Made by a program: the position numbers and the translations under genes. From Lachnospiraceae bacterium UBA3287 (lineage in GTDB: Bacteria > Bacillota > Clostridia > Lachnospirales > Lachnospiraceae): 40,712 nt of DNA. The notes beneath the pieces are model-generated. The model was not told where the DNA came from. It did no database searches and saw nothing but the letters and a program-made list of their open reading frames with translations. The stretch's first letter is position 1. Every line of letters begins with the position of its first letter. Where the stretch lies: the NCBI GenBank assembly GCA_002362155.1, contig DETN01000187.1, positions 1-40,712 of the forward strand, read 5' to 3'. Positions 32,841-40,712 of this stretch are shown one piece after another.

Positions 32841-34295
32841 ATGAAAATCAGAACCAGATATGCACCCAGCCCCACAGGCAGAATGCATGTAGGCAACCTT
32901 CGTACGGCCCTGTATGCCTATCTGATCGCCAAGCATGAGGGAGGAGATTTCCTTCTCCGCATCGAGGATACGGACCAGGTCCGTCAGGTGGAAGGCGCGG
33001 TGGACATCATCAACCGTACCCTGGCAGACACAGGCCTGATCCCGGACGAGAGCCCCGACAAGGACGGAGGCGTAGGCCCCTATGTACAGAGCGAGCGCGT
33101 CAAGGCCGGCATCTATGACAGATACGCAAAGGAGCTCATTGAAAAGGGCGAGGCATATTACTGTTTCTGTGACGCCGAAAGACTTGCTTCCCTGACCCAG
33201 GTGGTGGACGGCAAGGAGATCAGCGTCTATGACAAGCACTGCCTCCACCTGTCCAAGGAAGAAGTGGAAGAAAAGCTGGCCGCAGGCCTTCCCCACGTCA
33301 TCCGTCAGAATAACCCCCAGGAGGGAACTACCAGCTTCCACGACGAGCTTTACGGAGACATCGAGGTGGAGAACAAGGAACTGGACGACATGATCCTGAT
33401 CAAGTCCGACGGCTATCCCACCTACAACTTCGCCAACGTGGTGGACGACCATCTTATGGGCATTACCCACGTGGTCAGAGGAAACGAATATATTTCCTCC
33501 ACGCCCAAGTACAACCGCCTCTATGAGGCCTTCGGCTGGGAAGTCCCTGCCTACATCCACTGCCCTCTGATCATGGGCGAGGACAAGAAGAAGCTGTCCA
33601 AGAGAAGCGGCCATTCCTCCTACGAGGATCTGATCGAGCAGGGCTTCCTGCCCGAGGCCGTGGTCAACTTCATCGCCCTTCTGGGCTGGTCTCCCGACAG
33701 CAACGAGGAGATCTTCTCCCTGGAGCAGCTGGTAAAGGAATTCGACTATAAGAGGATCGGCAGATCCCCCGCTGTCTTCGACTATACCAAGCTCCGCTGG
33801 ATGAACGGCGAGTACTTAAAGGCCATGGACGCCGAGACCTTCTATCAGGGAGCCGAGAAGTACCTGAAGGAGGCCATCACAAAGGATCTGGACCTGAGGC
33901 ACATTGCAGAGCTCTGCCACACCAGGATCGAGATCTGGCCGGATATCCCGGACATGGTGGACTTCTTCGAGAAGGTCCCGGATTATGACATTTCCATGTA
34001 TACACATAAAAAGAGTAAGACCAATCCCGAGATCGCTCTGAAGATCCTGGAGGAGGAACTTCCGCTTCTGGAAGCCCAGGACGACTTCACCAACGATGCC
34101 CTCTTCGCCATGCTCAAGTCTTACTCCGCCGAGAAGGGAATCAAGATCAATACAGCCCTCTGGCCCGTCAGGACCGCTGTGTCCGGCAAAGCCGTCACAC
34201 CCGCCGGTGCCTCCGAGATCATGGAGATCCTGGGCAAAGAGGAATCCCTTGCCAGAGTAAGGGCAGCCATCGAAAAGCTGAAAGCCGAAAGTTGA
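32841..34295 (+). CDS. gltX: Glutamyl-tRNA synthetase
   Basis: GltX charges tRNA-Glu. The 484-residue class I synthetase has the HIGH-type motif PSPTGRMHVGNLRTA (9-23) and the KMSKS-type KKLSKRSGHSS with KLSKR at 251-255. IEDTDQVRQVEGA and NRLYEAFGWEVPAYIHCPLI are in two expected places. GAAAGGAAG precedes ATG 32841. Like most bacteria of this group, the enzyme may also charge tRNA-Gln for amidation; this cannot be decided here. Its stop overlaps the TTG start of the helicase gene. Confidence 0.96.
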   Translation: MKIRTRYAPSPTGRMHVGNLRTALYAYLIAKHEGGDFLLRIEDTDQVRQVEGAVDIINRTLADTGLIPDESPDKDGGVGPYVQSERVKAGIYDRYAKELIEKGEAYYCFCDAERLASLTQVVDGKEISVYDKHCLHLSKEEVEEKLAAGLPHVIRQNNPQEGTTSFHDELYGDIEVENKELDDMILIKSDGYPTYNFANVVDDHLMGITHVVRGNEYISSTPKYNRLYEAFGWEVPAYIHCPLIMGEDKKKLSKRSGHSSYEDLIEQGFLPEAVVNFIALLGWSPDSNEEIFSLEQLVKEFDYKRIGRSPAVFDYTKLRWMNGEYLKAMDAETFYQGAEKYLKEAITKDLDLRHIAELCHTRIEIWPDIPDMVDFFEKVPDYDISMYTHKKSKTNPEIALKILEEELPLLEAQDDFTNDALFAMLKSYSAEKGIKINTALWPVRTAVSGKAVTPAGASEIMEILGKEESLARVRAAIEKLKAES

Positions 34296-36124
34296 CCTCT
34301 CCCGAAAAAAGAATTCCTTCCGAAGACCAGTCGGAAGCCATCCGTTTTGCCTCCGGGCCCTGCCAGATCATAGCAGGGCCCGGTTCCGGCAAGACCTTTG
34401 TTCTGGTCGAGCACATCACATATCTGATCGAATCCCTTCACATTTCTCCTTCCTCCATTCTTGTTCTGACCTTTTCAAAAGCAGCCGCCCTGGAAATGCA
34501 GACACGCTTTCAGGAGCGCACTTCTTCCGCTTACCCGGACGTTACCTTCGGGACCTTCCATTCTGTTTTCTACCATATCCTCAGACTTTCATCTCCAGGA
34601 CCCGTAAAAGTGGCGGATGCCGCGTCCAGAAACACCTATCTGCAGCAGCTGATCCAGGAATATTACGACAAAGAGGGGGACAGACCCAGCCTGGACATGC
34701 TCTCTTCGGAGATCTCAAGATACAAAAGCGCGGCGGGGCGGAATTTTACCGCGTCCCTTTCTTTTCCATGCCCCGAACTCCTTCCCAGGATCCTAAGGGA
34801 CTATAACCGTTTCCTGAAGGAAAACAACATGCTGGACTACGACGACATGATCTCGGACTGTCTGCATCTGTTCAGGACCGACAAAAGAGCACTTGCCGCA
34901 TGGCAGGAGCGCTTTTCCCATATCCTGGTGGACGAATTCCAGGATATCAATCCGGGCCAGTATTCCGTCATCCGCCTTCTGGGCGCAAAAAGCGGAAACC
35001 TTTATACCGTGGGAGACGATGACCAGTCCATCTACGGCTTCAGAGGGTCCAATCCGGCCTGCATGAAGTGGTTCCGGACGGATTTCCCCGCCTGCAGGAC
35101 CATTTTTCTGTCGGTGAATTTCAGATCCGGAAAGACCATTGTTGCGGCCGCCGGAAAAGTGATCCGGGAGAACCGGATCAGATTCCCCAAAAAGATCCGG
35201 TCCGGAAGGGCGGAAGCGGGTTCTTTTTCCGTCAGGGCTTTCGAAAATACGGATGCCCAGTACCGGGAGATCGGCCAGAGGATCCTGTCCATGGCTCCTG
35301 ACGAAAGAAGGAATACGGCGGTCATCTGCAGGAACCACGCCCAGGTCAGGGCCTTTTCGGGGGCCCTGGACAGACTCTGCGGGTCCGATGCTCTCCTGGA
35401 CAGGGATCCTTTCTTTGCCATGGTCTGGGGAGACATCGCTGCCTACTTCCGCTTTGCCCTGCGGCTGGGAAAGGGCCAGGGAGACAGGGGAGATCTGTTC
35501 CGTATCATGAACCGTCCCATGCGCTATCTTTCCAGAGAATCCTTCCGCAGCGAAAAGCTGACGGCGGACCAGCTTTATGCGGGGGCCGGAAGGGGCGGCA
35601 TTCCCTCCCGCCGTATGGAAAGGCTCCTGGAGGACCTGCGGATCCTTTCCAGAGTCCGGCCCGCCATAGGGATCCGCTATCTGCTGGAGACCATGGAATA
35701 TAAAAGCTGGCTGCTGGACCAGTATCCGGAAAAGGACAGAGAAAGGCTGGAGGCCCTTATGAATAAGGCCAGCAAAGAGGCATCGGGACTGCAGAGCGCG
35801 GAAGAGGTGCCGGCCCTGCTGGAAAAAGGCATCCGGGAGGCGTCCATGGACAGGCAGGAAGAGGACAGGGAAGTGGCCGTCATGACCATGCATGCCTCCA
35901 AGGGCCTGGAATTCGATACGGTCTTTCTGCCGGACCTCAACGAGGGGATCCTGCCCGGCCGCAGAAGTATCGCAGACAGCGACATAGAAGAGGAGAGGCG
36001 CCTTTTCTATGTGGCCATGACCAGGGCCAGGGAAAGGCTCTGTCTTTCCTATGTGACCGGCAGCGGGGAAAGCCGGGAGAGACCTTCCCGTTTTCTTCTT
36101 CCCCTGGGGGTCAGGAAGTCCTGA
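34292..36124 (+). CDS. UvrD/PcrA-type superfamily 1 DNA helicase
   Basis: This 610-residue ATP-dependent 3'-5' helicase has Walker A AGPGSGKT (28-35), LVDEFQD (212-218), GDDDQSIYGFRGS, VMTMHASKGLEFDTVFLPDLNEG in two adjoining parts and YVAMTRARERL (573-583). It is more than 100 residues shorter than typical PcrA or UvrD, mainly at the C-terminus, so it is a small paralogue and not the main repair helicase. The only start that keeps the N-terminal Q-motif (SEDQSEAIRFA) is TTG 34292, which overlaps the gltX stop as TTGA; translation is probably coupled. No terminator is evident in the 213 bases downstream. Confidence 0.92.
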   Translation: MTSPEKRIPSEDQSEAIRFASGPCQIIAGPGSGKTFVLVEHITYLIESLHISPSSILVLTFSKAAALEMQTRFQERTSSAYPDVTFGTFHSVFYHILRLSSPGPVKVADAASRNTYLQQLIQEYYDKEGDRPSLDMLSSEISRYKSAAGRNFTASLSFPCPELLPRILRDYNRFLKENNMLDYDDMISDCLHLFRTDKRALAAWQERFSHILVDEFQDINPGQYSVIRLLGAKSGNLYTVGDDDQSIYGFRGSNPACMKWFRTDFPACRTIFLSVNFRSGKTIVAAAGKVIRENRIRFPKKIRSGRAEAGSFSVRAFENTDAQYREIGQRILSMAPDERRNTAVICRNHAQVRAFSGALDRLCGSDALLDRDPFFAMVWGDIAAYFRFALRLGKGQGDRGDLFRIMNRPMRYLSRESFRSEKLTADQLYAGAGRGGIPSRRMERLLEDLRILSRVRPAIGIRYLLETMEYKSWLLDQYPEKDRERLEALMNKASKEASGLQSAEEVPALLEKGIREASMDRQEEDREVAVMTMHASKGLEFDTVFLPDLNEGILPGRRSIADSDIEEERRLFYVAMTRARERLCLSYVTGSGESRERPSRFLLPLGVRKS

Positions 36125-36258
36125 ACCTGAAAATGCATGCGGGACGCTGAAGGATCCATATTTCCCTGTCTGACTTCCTCCCCCTTTTCCACCCGCCCTT
36201 CTTAACTTTTTTCTTCGCTTCGCCGCTTTAAATCAAAGAGGCCAGTCTTATCTAGTGC

Positions 36259-36287
36259 ATGAAAGGGATTTATGCTATATTTATAGT
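36259..36287 (+). promoter_or_regulatory. Weak candidate promoter for the GlgX-like gene
   Basis: ATGAAA (36259-36264) and TATAGT (36282-36287) are 17 bases apart; an overlapping TATATT lies at 36276-36281. The -35 is poor. The region from 36125 to about 36250 is pyrimidine-rich with no gene or strong hairpin. Confidence 0.35.
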
Positions 36288-36337
36288 GAGCCAGAAACAG
36301 AACCCCACATTTCATCAGGTTCAGGGAGGTTGTTTTT

Positions 36338-38461
36338 ATGACCAATACATTTCATGCCCAGGCTGCCTGCGCCCTGACGCCCGGCGTCATCGTGTTTAAG
36401 AGCAGCGTTACTTTCAGCGTCGTTTTCAGAGGTTGCAGTGAATGCGGTCTGATCCTCTATCATCTGCCTGATCTTGAAAAGACTGTGCTTCCCTTCACGG
36501 ACGAATTCCGTTTCGGTTCTCTCTATTCCGTGACCCTGAAGGACTTTTATGCAAAAGAATGGTGCTATCTGTATTACAGGGACGACCATACCTTTGCGGA
36601 CCCCTGTGCCAGGGGGATGATCGATATTGTCACCAAAGAGGGGCCGGTCAGGGCCTGCCGCTTCTTTTACGGGCCGGAGGACGCCCTTCCCGAATACGGG
36701 GCAAAGAAAAATCTTGCCTGGAAGGACAGGATCATCTACTGCCTGCATGCCAAAGGCTTTACCGCAGACCCATCCTCGGAGACGAACCATGCCGGGACCT
36801 TTGCGGGCCTTATGGAAAAGATCCCCTATCTGAAGGACCTGGGGGTCACGTCGGTGGAGTTTCTCCCCGTCTATGAGATCTGTCCTCCCGCCAGGCAGCT
36901 TTCCCCTGCCGACAGGATGGCCGAAAGGTATCCCTCCGACTCCAGGAGCCGGGGCAGGATCAGCCGCGTGGAGGAGGCCCTTGCCGCCTATCCCACCAAC
37001 GAATTCGGCATGCCCGTCATGAAGAATCCGGACGCGAGGAATGTCAATTACTGGGGCTACGGCAAAGGCTATTACTTTGCGCCTTCCAGATCTTTAGCCG
37101 CCACCAAGGACGCCCAGAAGGAGTTTGCCTGCCTTGTCAAGGCCCTGCACGACGCAGGTCTGGAAGTCTTTCTGCAGCTGTACTTTGACAGCTCGGTCCC
37201 GGTCCAGACCCAGATCGACGCGGCCAGGTTCTATGTGACCCATTACCGGGTGGACGGCTTCCACCTGAAGGGAAATGTTCCTTCCATCGCCAGCTTTGCG
37301 GCGGATCCTGTGCTTTCGGATACCGCCCTGATCTACTACGGCTTCCCCTATGACGATATCCTGCGGCCGGATCCGGAAAATCCGGACAACGGCATCAGCT
37401 CCGTTTCCAACCTCGCCGAGTACAGGGACGATTTCCAGAACCTGGCAAGGCGCTTTGTAAAGAGCGACGACTATACGCTGCGGGATATGACAGGTGCTTT
37501 CCTTCACGTGGAGGAAAGCGGCGGCCGGATCCGCTATGTGGCTTCCTACGAGGGCTTTACCCTGCGGGATCTGGTATCCTACAACGAAAAGCACAACGAA
37601 GACAACGGAGAGGGAAACAGAGACGGGACAGACGAGAACCTGAGCTGGAACTGCGGCCATGAAGGCCCCACCACCCGTCTGGACGTCAGGCTCCTCAGGC
37701 AGCAGCAGATCAAGAACTTCCTGACCCTGCTCTTCCTGGCCCAGGGAACCCCTTTCCTTTCGGAGGGCGATGAGTTTTCCAACTCCCGGGGCGGCAACAA
37801 CAATCCCTATAACCAGGACAATCCCACGGGCTGGGTCAGCTGGAACAAGGACCCCGATTCCCTGGAGATCCTGGATTTCACGAAAAAGATCATCCGCTAC
37901 CGGAAAGATCACAAGGTCTTCCGCATGGACAGGCCCTTCCGCATGCAGGACAACAAAGGCTTCGGATTCCCGGATCTTTCCTTCCACGGCAAAGAGGCCT
38001 GGATGCCTTCCTTCCAGAATTTCGACCACTCCGTCGGCATCCTTTTCTGCGAGAATTATGCAGAGGAGAGCGAAGGCCTGCACCTGCAGTACCTGGCCGT
38101 CAATACCTACTGGGACAAGGTCACCCTGGGCCTTCCCAGGCTGCCCAAGGGCTATAAGTGGAACCTGGTCATGGATACGGCGAGCCCTTCCTCCTTTAAT
38201 GACTACAGGGCCCTCTTAAAAGATCAGAAGTCCGTGACCCTCGCTCCCAGATCCATCCGCATCCTGGACGTATACTGGGTGGGCATTCCGGGCCGGACCC
38301 TGGAGACCCGTCCTGCCAAATGCCTGACTCTGCCCTGGGCCGGAAAACAGATCTACAAAAAGGGAGAGACCAGTGTCAAGGAAAAGGCCGCTCTCCTGAG
38401 CCCCAGAATGAAGAACCGTATATACCGCTACAACGTCGCAAAGAACAATCCCTACCGTTAA
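36338..38461 (+). CDS. GlgX/isoamylase-like GH13 protein with degenerate active site (pseudoenzyme)
   Basis: This 707-residue protein has the layout of a glycogen-debranching enzyme: a CBM48-like N-terminal domain (about 13-100), a GH13 barrel (about 130-600) and a C-terminal beta domain. Framework segments are strongly isoamylase-like: HAGTFAGLMEKIPYLKDLGV, VNYWGYGKGYYFAPS, DLVSYNEKHNEDNGEGNRDG and LSWNCGHEGPTTR. The four catalytic regions are ruined. Region I reads VFLQLYFD where DVVYNH is expected. The nucleophile Asp in GFRFD is K311 in GFHLK. The acid Glu in AEPWD is replaced in GFPYD (near F336). The HDGFTL motif reads YEGFTL (Y404, E405). A working hydrolase is very unlikely; binding or regulation of glycogen is possible. 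The next gene starts 18 bases downstream. Confidence 0.88.
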   Translation: MTNTFHAQAACALTPGVIVFKSSVTFSVVFRGCSECGLILYHLPDLEKTVLPFTDEFRFGSLYSVTLKDFYAKEWCYLYYRDDHTFADPCARGMIDIVTKEGPVRACRFFYGPEDALPEYGAKKNLAWKDRIIYCLHAKGFTADPSSETNHAGTFAGLMEKIPYLKDLGVTSVEFLPVYEICPPARQLSPADRMAERYPSDSRSRGRISRVEEALAAYPTNEFGMPVMKNPDARNVNYWGYGKGYYFAPSRSLAATKDAQKEFACLVKALHDAGLEVFLQLYFDSSVPVQTQIDAARFYVTHYRVDGFHLKGNVPSIASFAADPVLSDTALIYYGFPYDDILRPDPENPDNGISSVSNLAEYRDDFQNLARRFVKSDDYTLRDMTGAFLHVEESGGRIRYVASYEGFTLRDLVSYNEKHNEDNGEGNRDGTDENLSWNCGHEGPTTRLDVRLLRQQQIKNFLTLLFLAQGTPFLSEGDEFSNSRGGNNNPYNQDNPTGWVSWNKDPDSLEILDFTKKIIRYRKDHKVFRMDRPFRMQDNKGFGFPDLSFHGKEAWMPSFQNFDHSVGILFCENYAEESEGLHLQYLAVNTYWDKVTLGLPRLPKGYKWNLVMDTASPSSFNDYRALLKDQKSVTLAPRSIRILDVYWVGIPGRTLETRPAKCLTLPWAGKQIYKKGETSVKEKAALLSPRMKNRIYRYNVAKNNPYR

Positions 38462-38479
38462 GGGGATGATAAATTACTC

Positions 38480-39052
38480 ATGAAAAAAGAACCCGCGCCT
38501 AATTTCAGCAATGCCAGAGGTCATTTCCTGACCATTACAAGGCACAAGAACCTGGTGGCGGAGGGCTGCTTCAAGGTAGGCCTCTACCGTCAGGGCATCC
38601 TTCATGACCTGTCCAAGTTTTCTCCCACCGAGTTCATGGTGGGGGCCCGCTACTTCCAGGGGACCAGAAGTCCCAACAACGCGGAGAGGGAGACCATAGG
38701 CTATTCCTCCTCCTGGCTCCACCACAAGGGAAGGAACCGTCATCATTATGAGTACTGGATCGACTACAACATGCGGCCCGAGGGAGAGGACGAGAAGATC
38801 CTGATCCCGGTCAAGATGCCCGGCCGCTATGTGGTGGAGATGCTCATGGACAGGATCGCCGCCTCAAAGGTCTACCAGGGAGAGGCCTACACGGACGCCT
38901 CTCCCCTGAGGTACTATCAGGGAGGCAAGGCCTCTGTCATGATGCATCCTCAGACCAGAGCTCTTCTGGAGAAGCTCCTGACCATGCTGGCCGAGGAGGG
39001 AGAGGAAAAGACCTTTGCCTACATCCGGGCCCATCTGAAGAAGAAACTCTGA
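38480..39052 (+). CDS. DUF5662-like protein, predicted metal-binding
   Basis: This 190-residue soluble protein resembles the DUF5662 family found in Firmicutes; function is not established. It has TITRHKNLVAEGCFKVGLYRQ followed by GILHDLSKF (H42-D43 region) and the histidine-rich WLHHKGRNRHHYEYW near 79-93. This H...HD...HH pattern, the helical character and the position of the histidines recall HD-type phosphohydrolases, which is my inference. VMMHPQTRALLEKLL and an alkaline C-terminus follow. The start is 18 bases after the GlgX-like gene, whose stop region supplies a GGGGATG site. Cotranscription with both neighbours is likely. Confidence 0.8.
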   Translation: MKKEPAPNFSNARGHFLTITRHKNLVAEGCFKVGLYRQGILHDLSKFSPTEFMVGARYFQGTRSPNNAERETIGYSSSWLHHKGRNRHHYEYWIDYNMRPEGEDEKILIPVKMPGRYVVEMLMDRIAASKVYQGEAYTDASPLRYYQGGKASVMMHPQTRALLEKLLTMLAEEGEEKTFAYIRAHLKKKL

Positions 39053-39078
39053 GGAAAGGACAGCCGCCTGGCAGTGTC

Positions 39079-39918
39079 ATGACGAAAAACGCAAAATACG
39101 AGCTGCTGCCGGCTTTTGAGGACCGCGAAAAGGAGAAACGGTTCAGGGCAGCCAGAGATACCATCATTACATTTGAAGCACGTGAAAGACACGGAATCGG
39201 CATGCAGAAGGAGAAGACTCTGCATGCCGTTTTGAAGTGCACAGAGGAGCCTGATCCGGACAGACAGGAGATCCCCGTCGGGAGTTATATCGCGGATATC
39301 CTGACTGAGGATCAAAGGATCATAGAGATCCAGACCGCCAACATGAATGCCATGCGGGACAAGCTGACAAGCTTTCTTCCCCTCTATCCCGTAAAGATCG
39401 TCTATCCCATTCCCTACCGCAAATGGGTCACCTGGATCGACCCGGAAACGGGAGAACTGACGGTCAGAAACAAATCTACCAGGAAGGGAAACTTTTACCA
39501 GGCATTCCGGGAGCTCTACAAGATCAGGCCCTTTCTGACAGACCCCCATCTGTCCATAGACCTGATCCTTCTGGATATGGAGGAATACCGTCTGCAGGAC
39601 GGCTGGTCCAGGGATAAAAAAAGAGGCTCCCACCGCTATGACCGGGTCCCGGTCTCCATCGTTTCCGAGATCCTTTTGGAGAGGCCAGAGGACTACATGA
39701 TCTTTCTGCCCCCGGATTTGCCGGAGCCCTTTGATTCCAAAACCTTTGCCGCCTGTGCCGGCATCAGGGGAGATATGTCCTCCACCATCCTTCTGATGCT
39801 GACGGAGCTTGGTGTGGCGGAAAGGATCGGCAAAAAGGGCAGGTCCTACCTCTACAGGGTAAGAGAGAATGAGGGAGAACAGACTACAGAGCAGGAAAAG
39901 GCAGATACAAAGACATAG
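39079..39918 (+). CDS. Uncharacterised protein with PD-(D/E)XK-like pattern and winged-helix end
   Basis: I do not recognise this 279-residue protein as a named family. The N-terminal half has KEKTLHAVLK with E46, GSYIADIL with D73 and RIIEIQT with E83 and Q85. The order E...D...E-x-Q in predicted helix-strand-strand context resembles the PD-(D/E)XK nuclease core. A middle part is rich in aromatic and basic residues (KWVTWIDPETGEL, KSTRKGNFYQAFREL). The C-terminal 223-262 (FAACAGIRGDMSSTILLMLTEL, then GVAERIGKKGRSYLYR, read as two units) looks like a winged helix-turn-helix. It follows the DUF5662-like gene by 26 bases and precedes kptA. The ribosome binding site is not obvious. Confidence 0.75.
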   Translation: MTKNAKYELLPAFEDREKEKRFRAARDTIITFEARERHGIGMQKEKTLHAVLKCTEEPDPDRQEIPVGSYIADILTEDQRIIEIQTANMNAMRDKLTSFLPLYPVKIVYPIPYRKWVTWIDPETGELTVRNKSTRKGNFYQAFRELYKIRPFLTDPHLSIDLILLDMEEYRLQDGWSRDKKRGSHRYDRVPVSIVSEILLERPEDYMIFLPPDLPEPFDSKTFAACAGIRGDMSSTILLMLTELGVAERIGKKGRSYLYRVRENEGEQTTEQEKADTKT

Positions 39919-40017
39919 TCAGAGGTTTGCCTTATACCTGTGGTTTCTATGCATTTCCCCGGAAGTTTTCTAAAATGGAAAGAGCTGTATCTTTTGGAAA
40001 ACAGGGAGGACAGATCT

Positions 40018-40614
40018 ATGGACAGACAGAAAAATCTTACAAAGATCAGCAAATATATGAGCCTGATCCTCAGGCACAGGCCCGACGTCATAGGCCTTAC
40101 GCTGGACCCTCACGGATGGGCCGGCGTCAGGGAACTGATCCGGGGAATCCAGGGGAAATATCCGGAATTCAGCCGGGAGATGCTGGAAGAGATCGTCAGG
40201 ACAGATGAGAAGCAGCGCTATTCCTTCGATCAGCACGGAATGCGGATCCGGGCCAATCAGGGGCATTCGGTGCACGTAGACGTGGATATGGAAGAGAAAG
40301 ATCCGCCCGAGATCCTTTACCACGGAACAGGCAGGAAGTCCCAGTCCTCCATCCTGGCAAAGGGACTCCTTCCCGGAAGCCGGCTTTTCGTCCATCTGTC
40401 CGGGGATACAGAAACCGCCCGGAAGGTGGGAAAGCGCCACGGAGACCCAGTCATCTTCATTGTCCATGCCGGACAGATGGCCAGAGACGGATATAAATTC
40501 CGCATCTCGGAAAACGGCGTATGGCAGATCTCTCAGGTGCCTGTCAGGTACCTGGAACTGATGTATGAGGATCAGGAAGGGACGAATCAGAACAGGCCGG
40601 GGACACAGGCCTGA
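40018..40614 (+). CDS. kptA: RNA 2'-phosphotransferase (KptA/Tpt1)
   Basis: KptA moves an internal RNA 2'-phosphate to NAD+, giving ADP-ribose 1'',2''-cyclic phosphate; in yeast it finishes tRNA splicing, while its bacterial role is unclear. The 198-residue protein has SKYMSLILRHRP with the R19-H20 pair, GLTLDPHGWA, RIRANQGHS (76-84), LYHGTGRKS (100-108) and RLFVHLSGD (122-130), all family hallmarks. GGGAGGA (40004-40010) lies 7 bases before ATG 40018; an in-frame ATG at 39940 adds 26 unrelated residues and is rejected. It lies 99 bases after the nuclease-like gene. Confidence 0.93.
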   Translation: MDRQKNLTKISKYMSLILRHRPDVIGLTLDPHGWAGVRELIRGIQGKYPEFSREMLEEIVRTDEKQRYSFDQHGMRIRANQGHSVHVDVDMEEKDPPEILYHGTGRKSQSSILAKGLLPGSRLFVHLSGDTETARKVGKRHGDPVIFIVHAGQMARDGYKFRISENGVWQISQVPVRYLELMYEDQEGTNQNRPGTQA

Positions 40615-40686
40615 AATTTATTAATCGGTGTTTGTGGAGATACGGTTATACTTCTTCTGAACGAGCAGAAGGTCGGGGGTGTAAGA

Positions 40687-40712
40687 ATGAAGCAAATTAA
40701 CTATAAAGTAAT
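40687..40712 (+). CDS. Start of a further gene cut by the window edge
   Basis: ATG 40687 is preceded by TCGGGGGTGTAAGA, a usable ribosome binding site, and opens the frame MKQINYKV before the window ends. A TATACT at 40647-40652 could be its -10 box, without a clear -35. Eight codons are too few to name it. Confidence 0.4.

Overview
The window reads as a stretch of core chromosome from an anaerobic, fairly GC-rich member of the Clostridia, most like the Lachnospiraceae. This rests on strong AGGAGG-type ribosome binding sites, AT-rich promoters between GC-rich genes, an electron-bifurcating NfnAB-type flavoprotein pair, an E. coli-type (oxygen-sensitive) IlvD, a ProB without PUA domain, and the usual clostridial neighbours phoH-ybeY and serC-serA-DUF1015. 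The species cannot be fixed from the sequence alone. All genes but one lie on the + strand. No gene-free stretch exceeds 300 bases. I saw no insertion sequence, prophage, CRISPR array or rRNA.

Layout. 1-2406: nfnA-nfnB, closed by a palindromic terminator. 2517-8434: a compact run with overlapping or near-abutting genes: phoH, ybeY, an HI0933-type flavoprotein, a COG2509-type flavoprotein, proB (no proA beside it) and 5-formyltetrahydrofolate cyclo-ligase. 8647-9930: an intact intracellular GH13 amylase. 10120-11187 (-): a GT2-GtrA fusion that faces the amylase across a two-way terminator. 11419-12525: a lactonase-fold beta-propeller with its own promoter. 12644-16102: aroC, tgt, a flavin reductase and yajC. 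16187-20753: leuB-ilvD-ilvB. 20854-24390: serC-serA-DUF1015. 24495-24567: tRNA-Thr(CGT) with its own promoter and terminator. 24683-27211: argH and asd. 27305-36124: a run dominated by nucleic-acid enzymes: topB, a left-handed beta-helix protein, a membrane-anchored MutS-like ATPase, rnhA, dut, gltX and a UvrD-type helicase. 36338-40614: a GlgX-like protein with a ruined active site, a DUF5662-like protein, an uncharacterised protein with a nuclease-like motif pattern, and kptA. A further gene seems to begin at 40687.

How the parts work together. Much of the window is amino-acid biosynthesis: branched-chain (leuB, ilvD, ilvB), serine (serC, serA), arginine (argH), the aspartate family (asd), proline (proB) and the shikimate pathway (aroC). 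NfnAB would supply NADPH for such pathways. Several pathways are incomplete locally (no proA, serB, ilvN, ilvC, leuA/C/D or argG), so partners must lie elsewhere or be replaced. A repeated oddity is that intrinsic terminators sit directly in front of a downstream gene's ribosome binding site (leuB, dut, and nearly so phoH and aroC), leaving no room for an ordinary promoter.

The most unusual content is at the right end. The 707-residue isoamylase/GlgX-type protein has lost all three catalytic carboxylates and the other conserved polar residues of the four GH13 signature regions, yet keeps the surrounding fold sequence. It is followed at 18 and 26 bases by two poorly characterised genes and then by the RNA 2'-phosphotransferase kptA. 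Whether these form one functional unit is inference.
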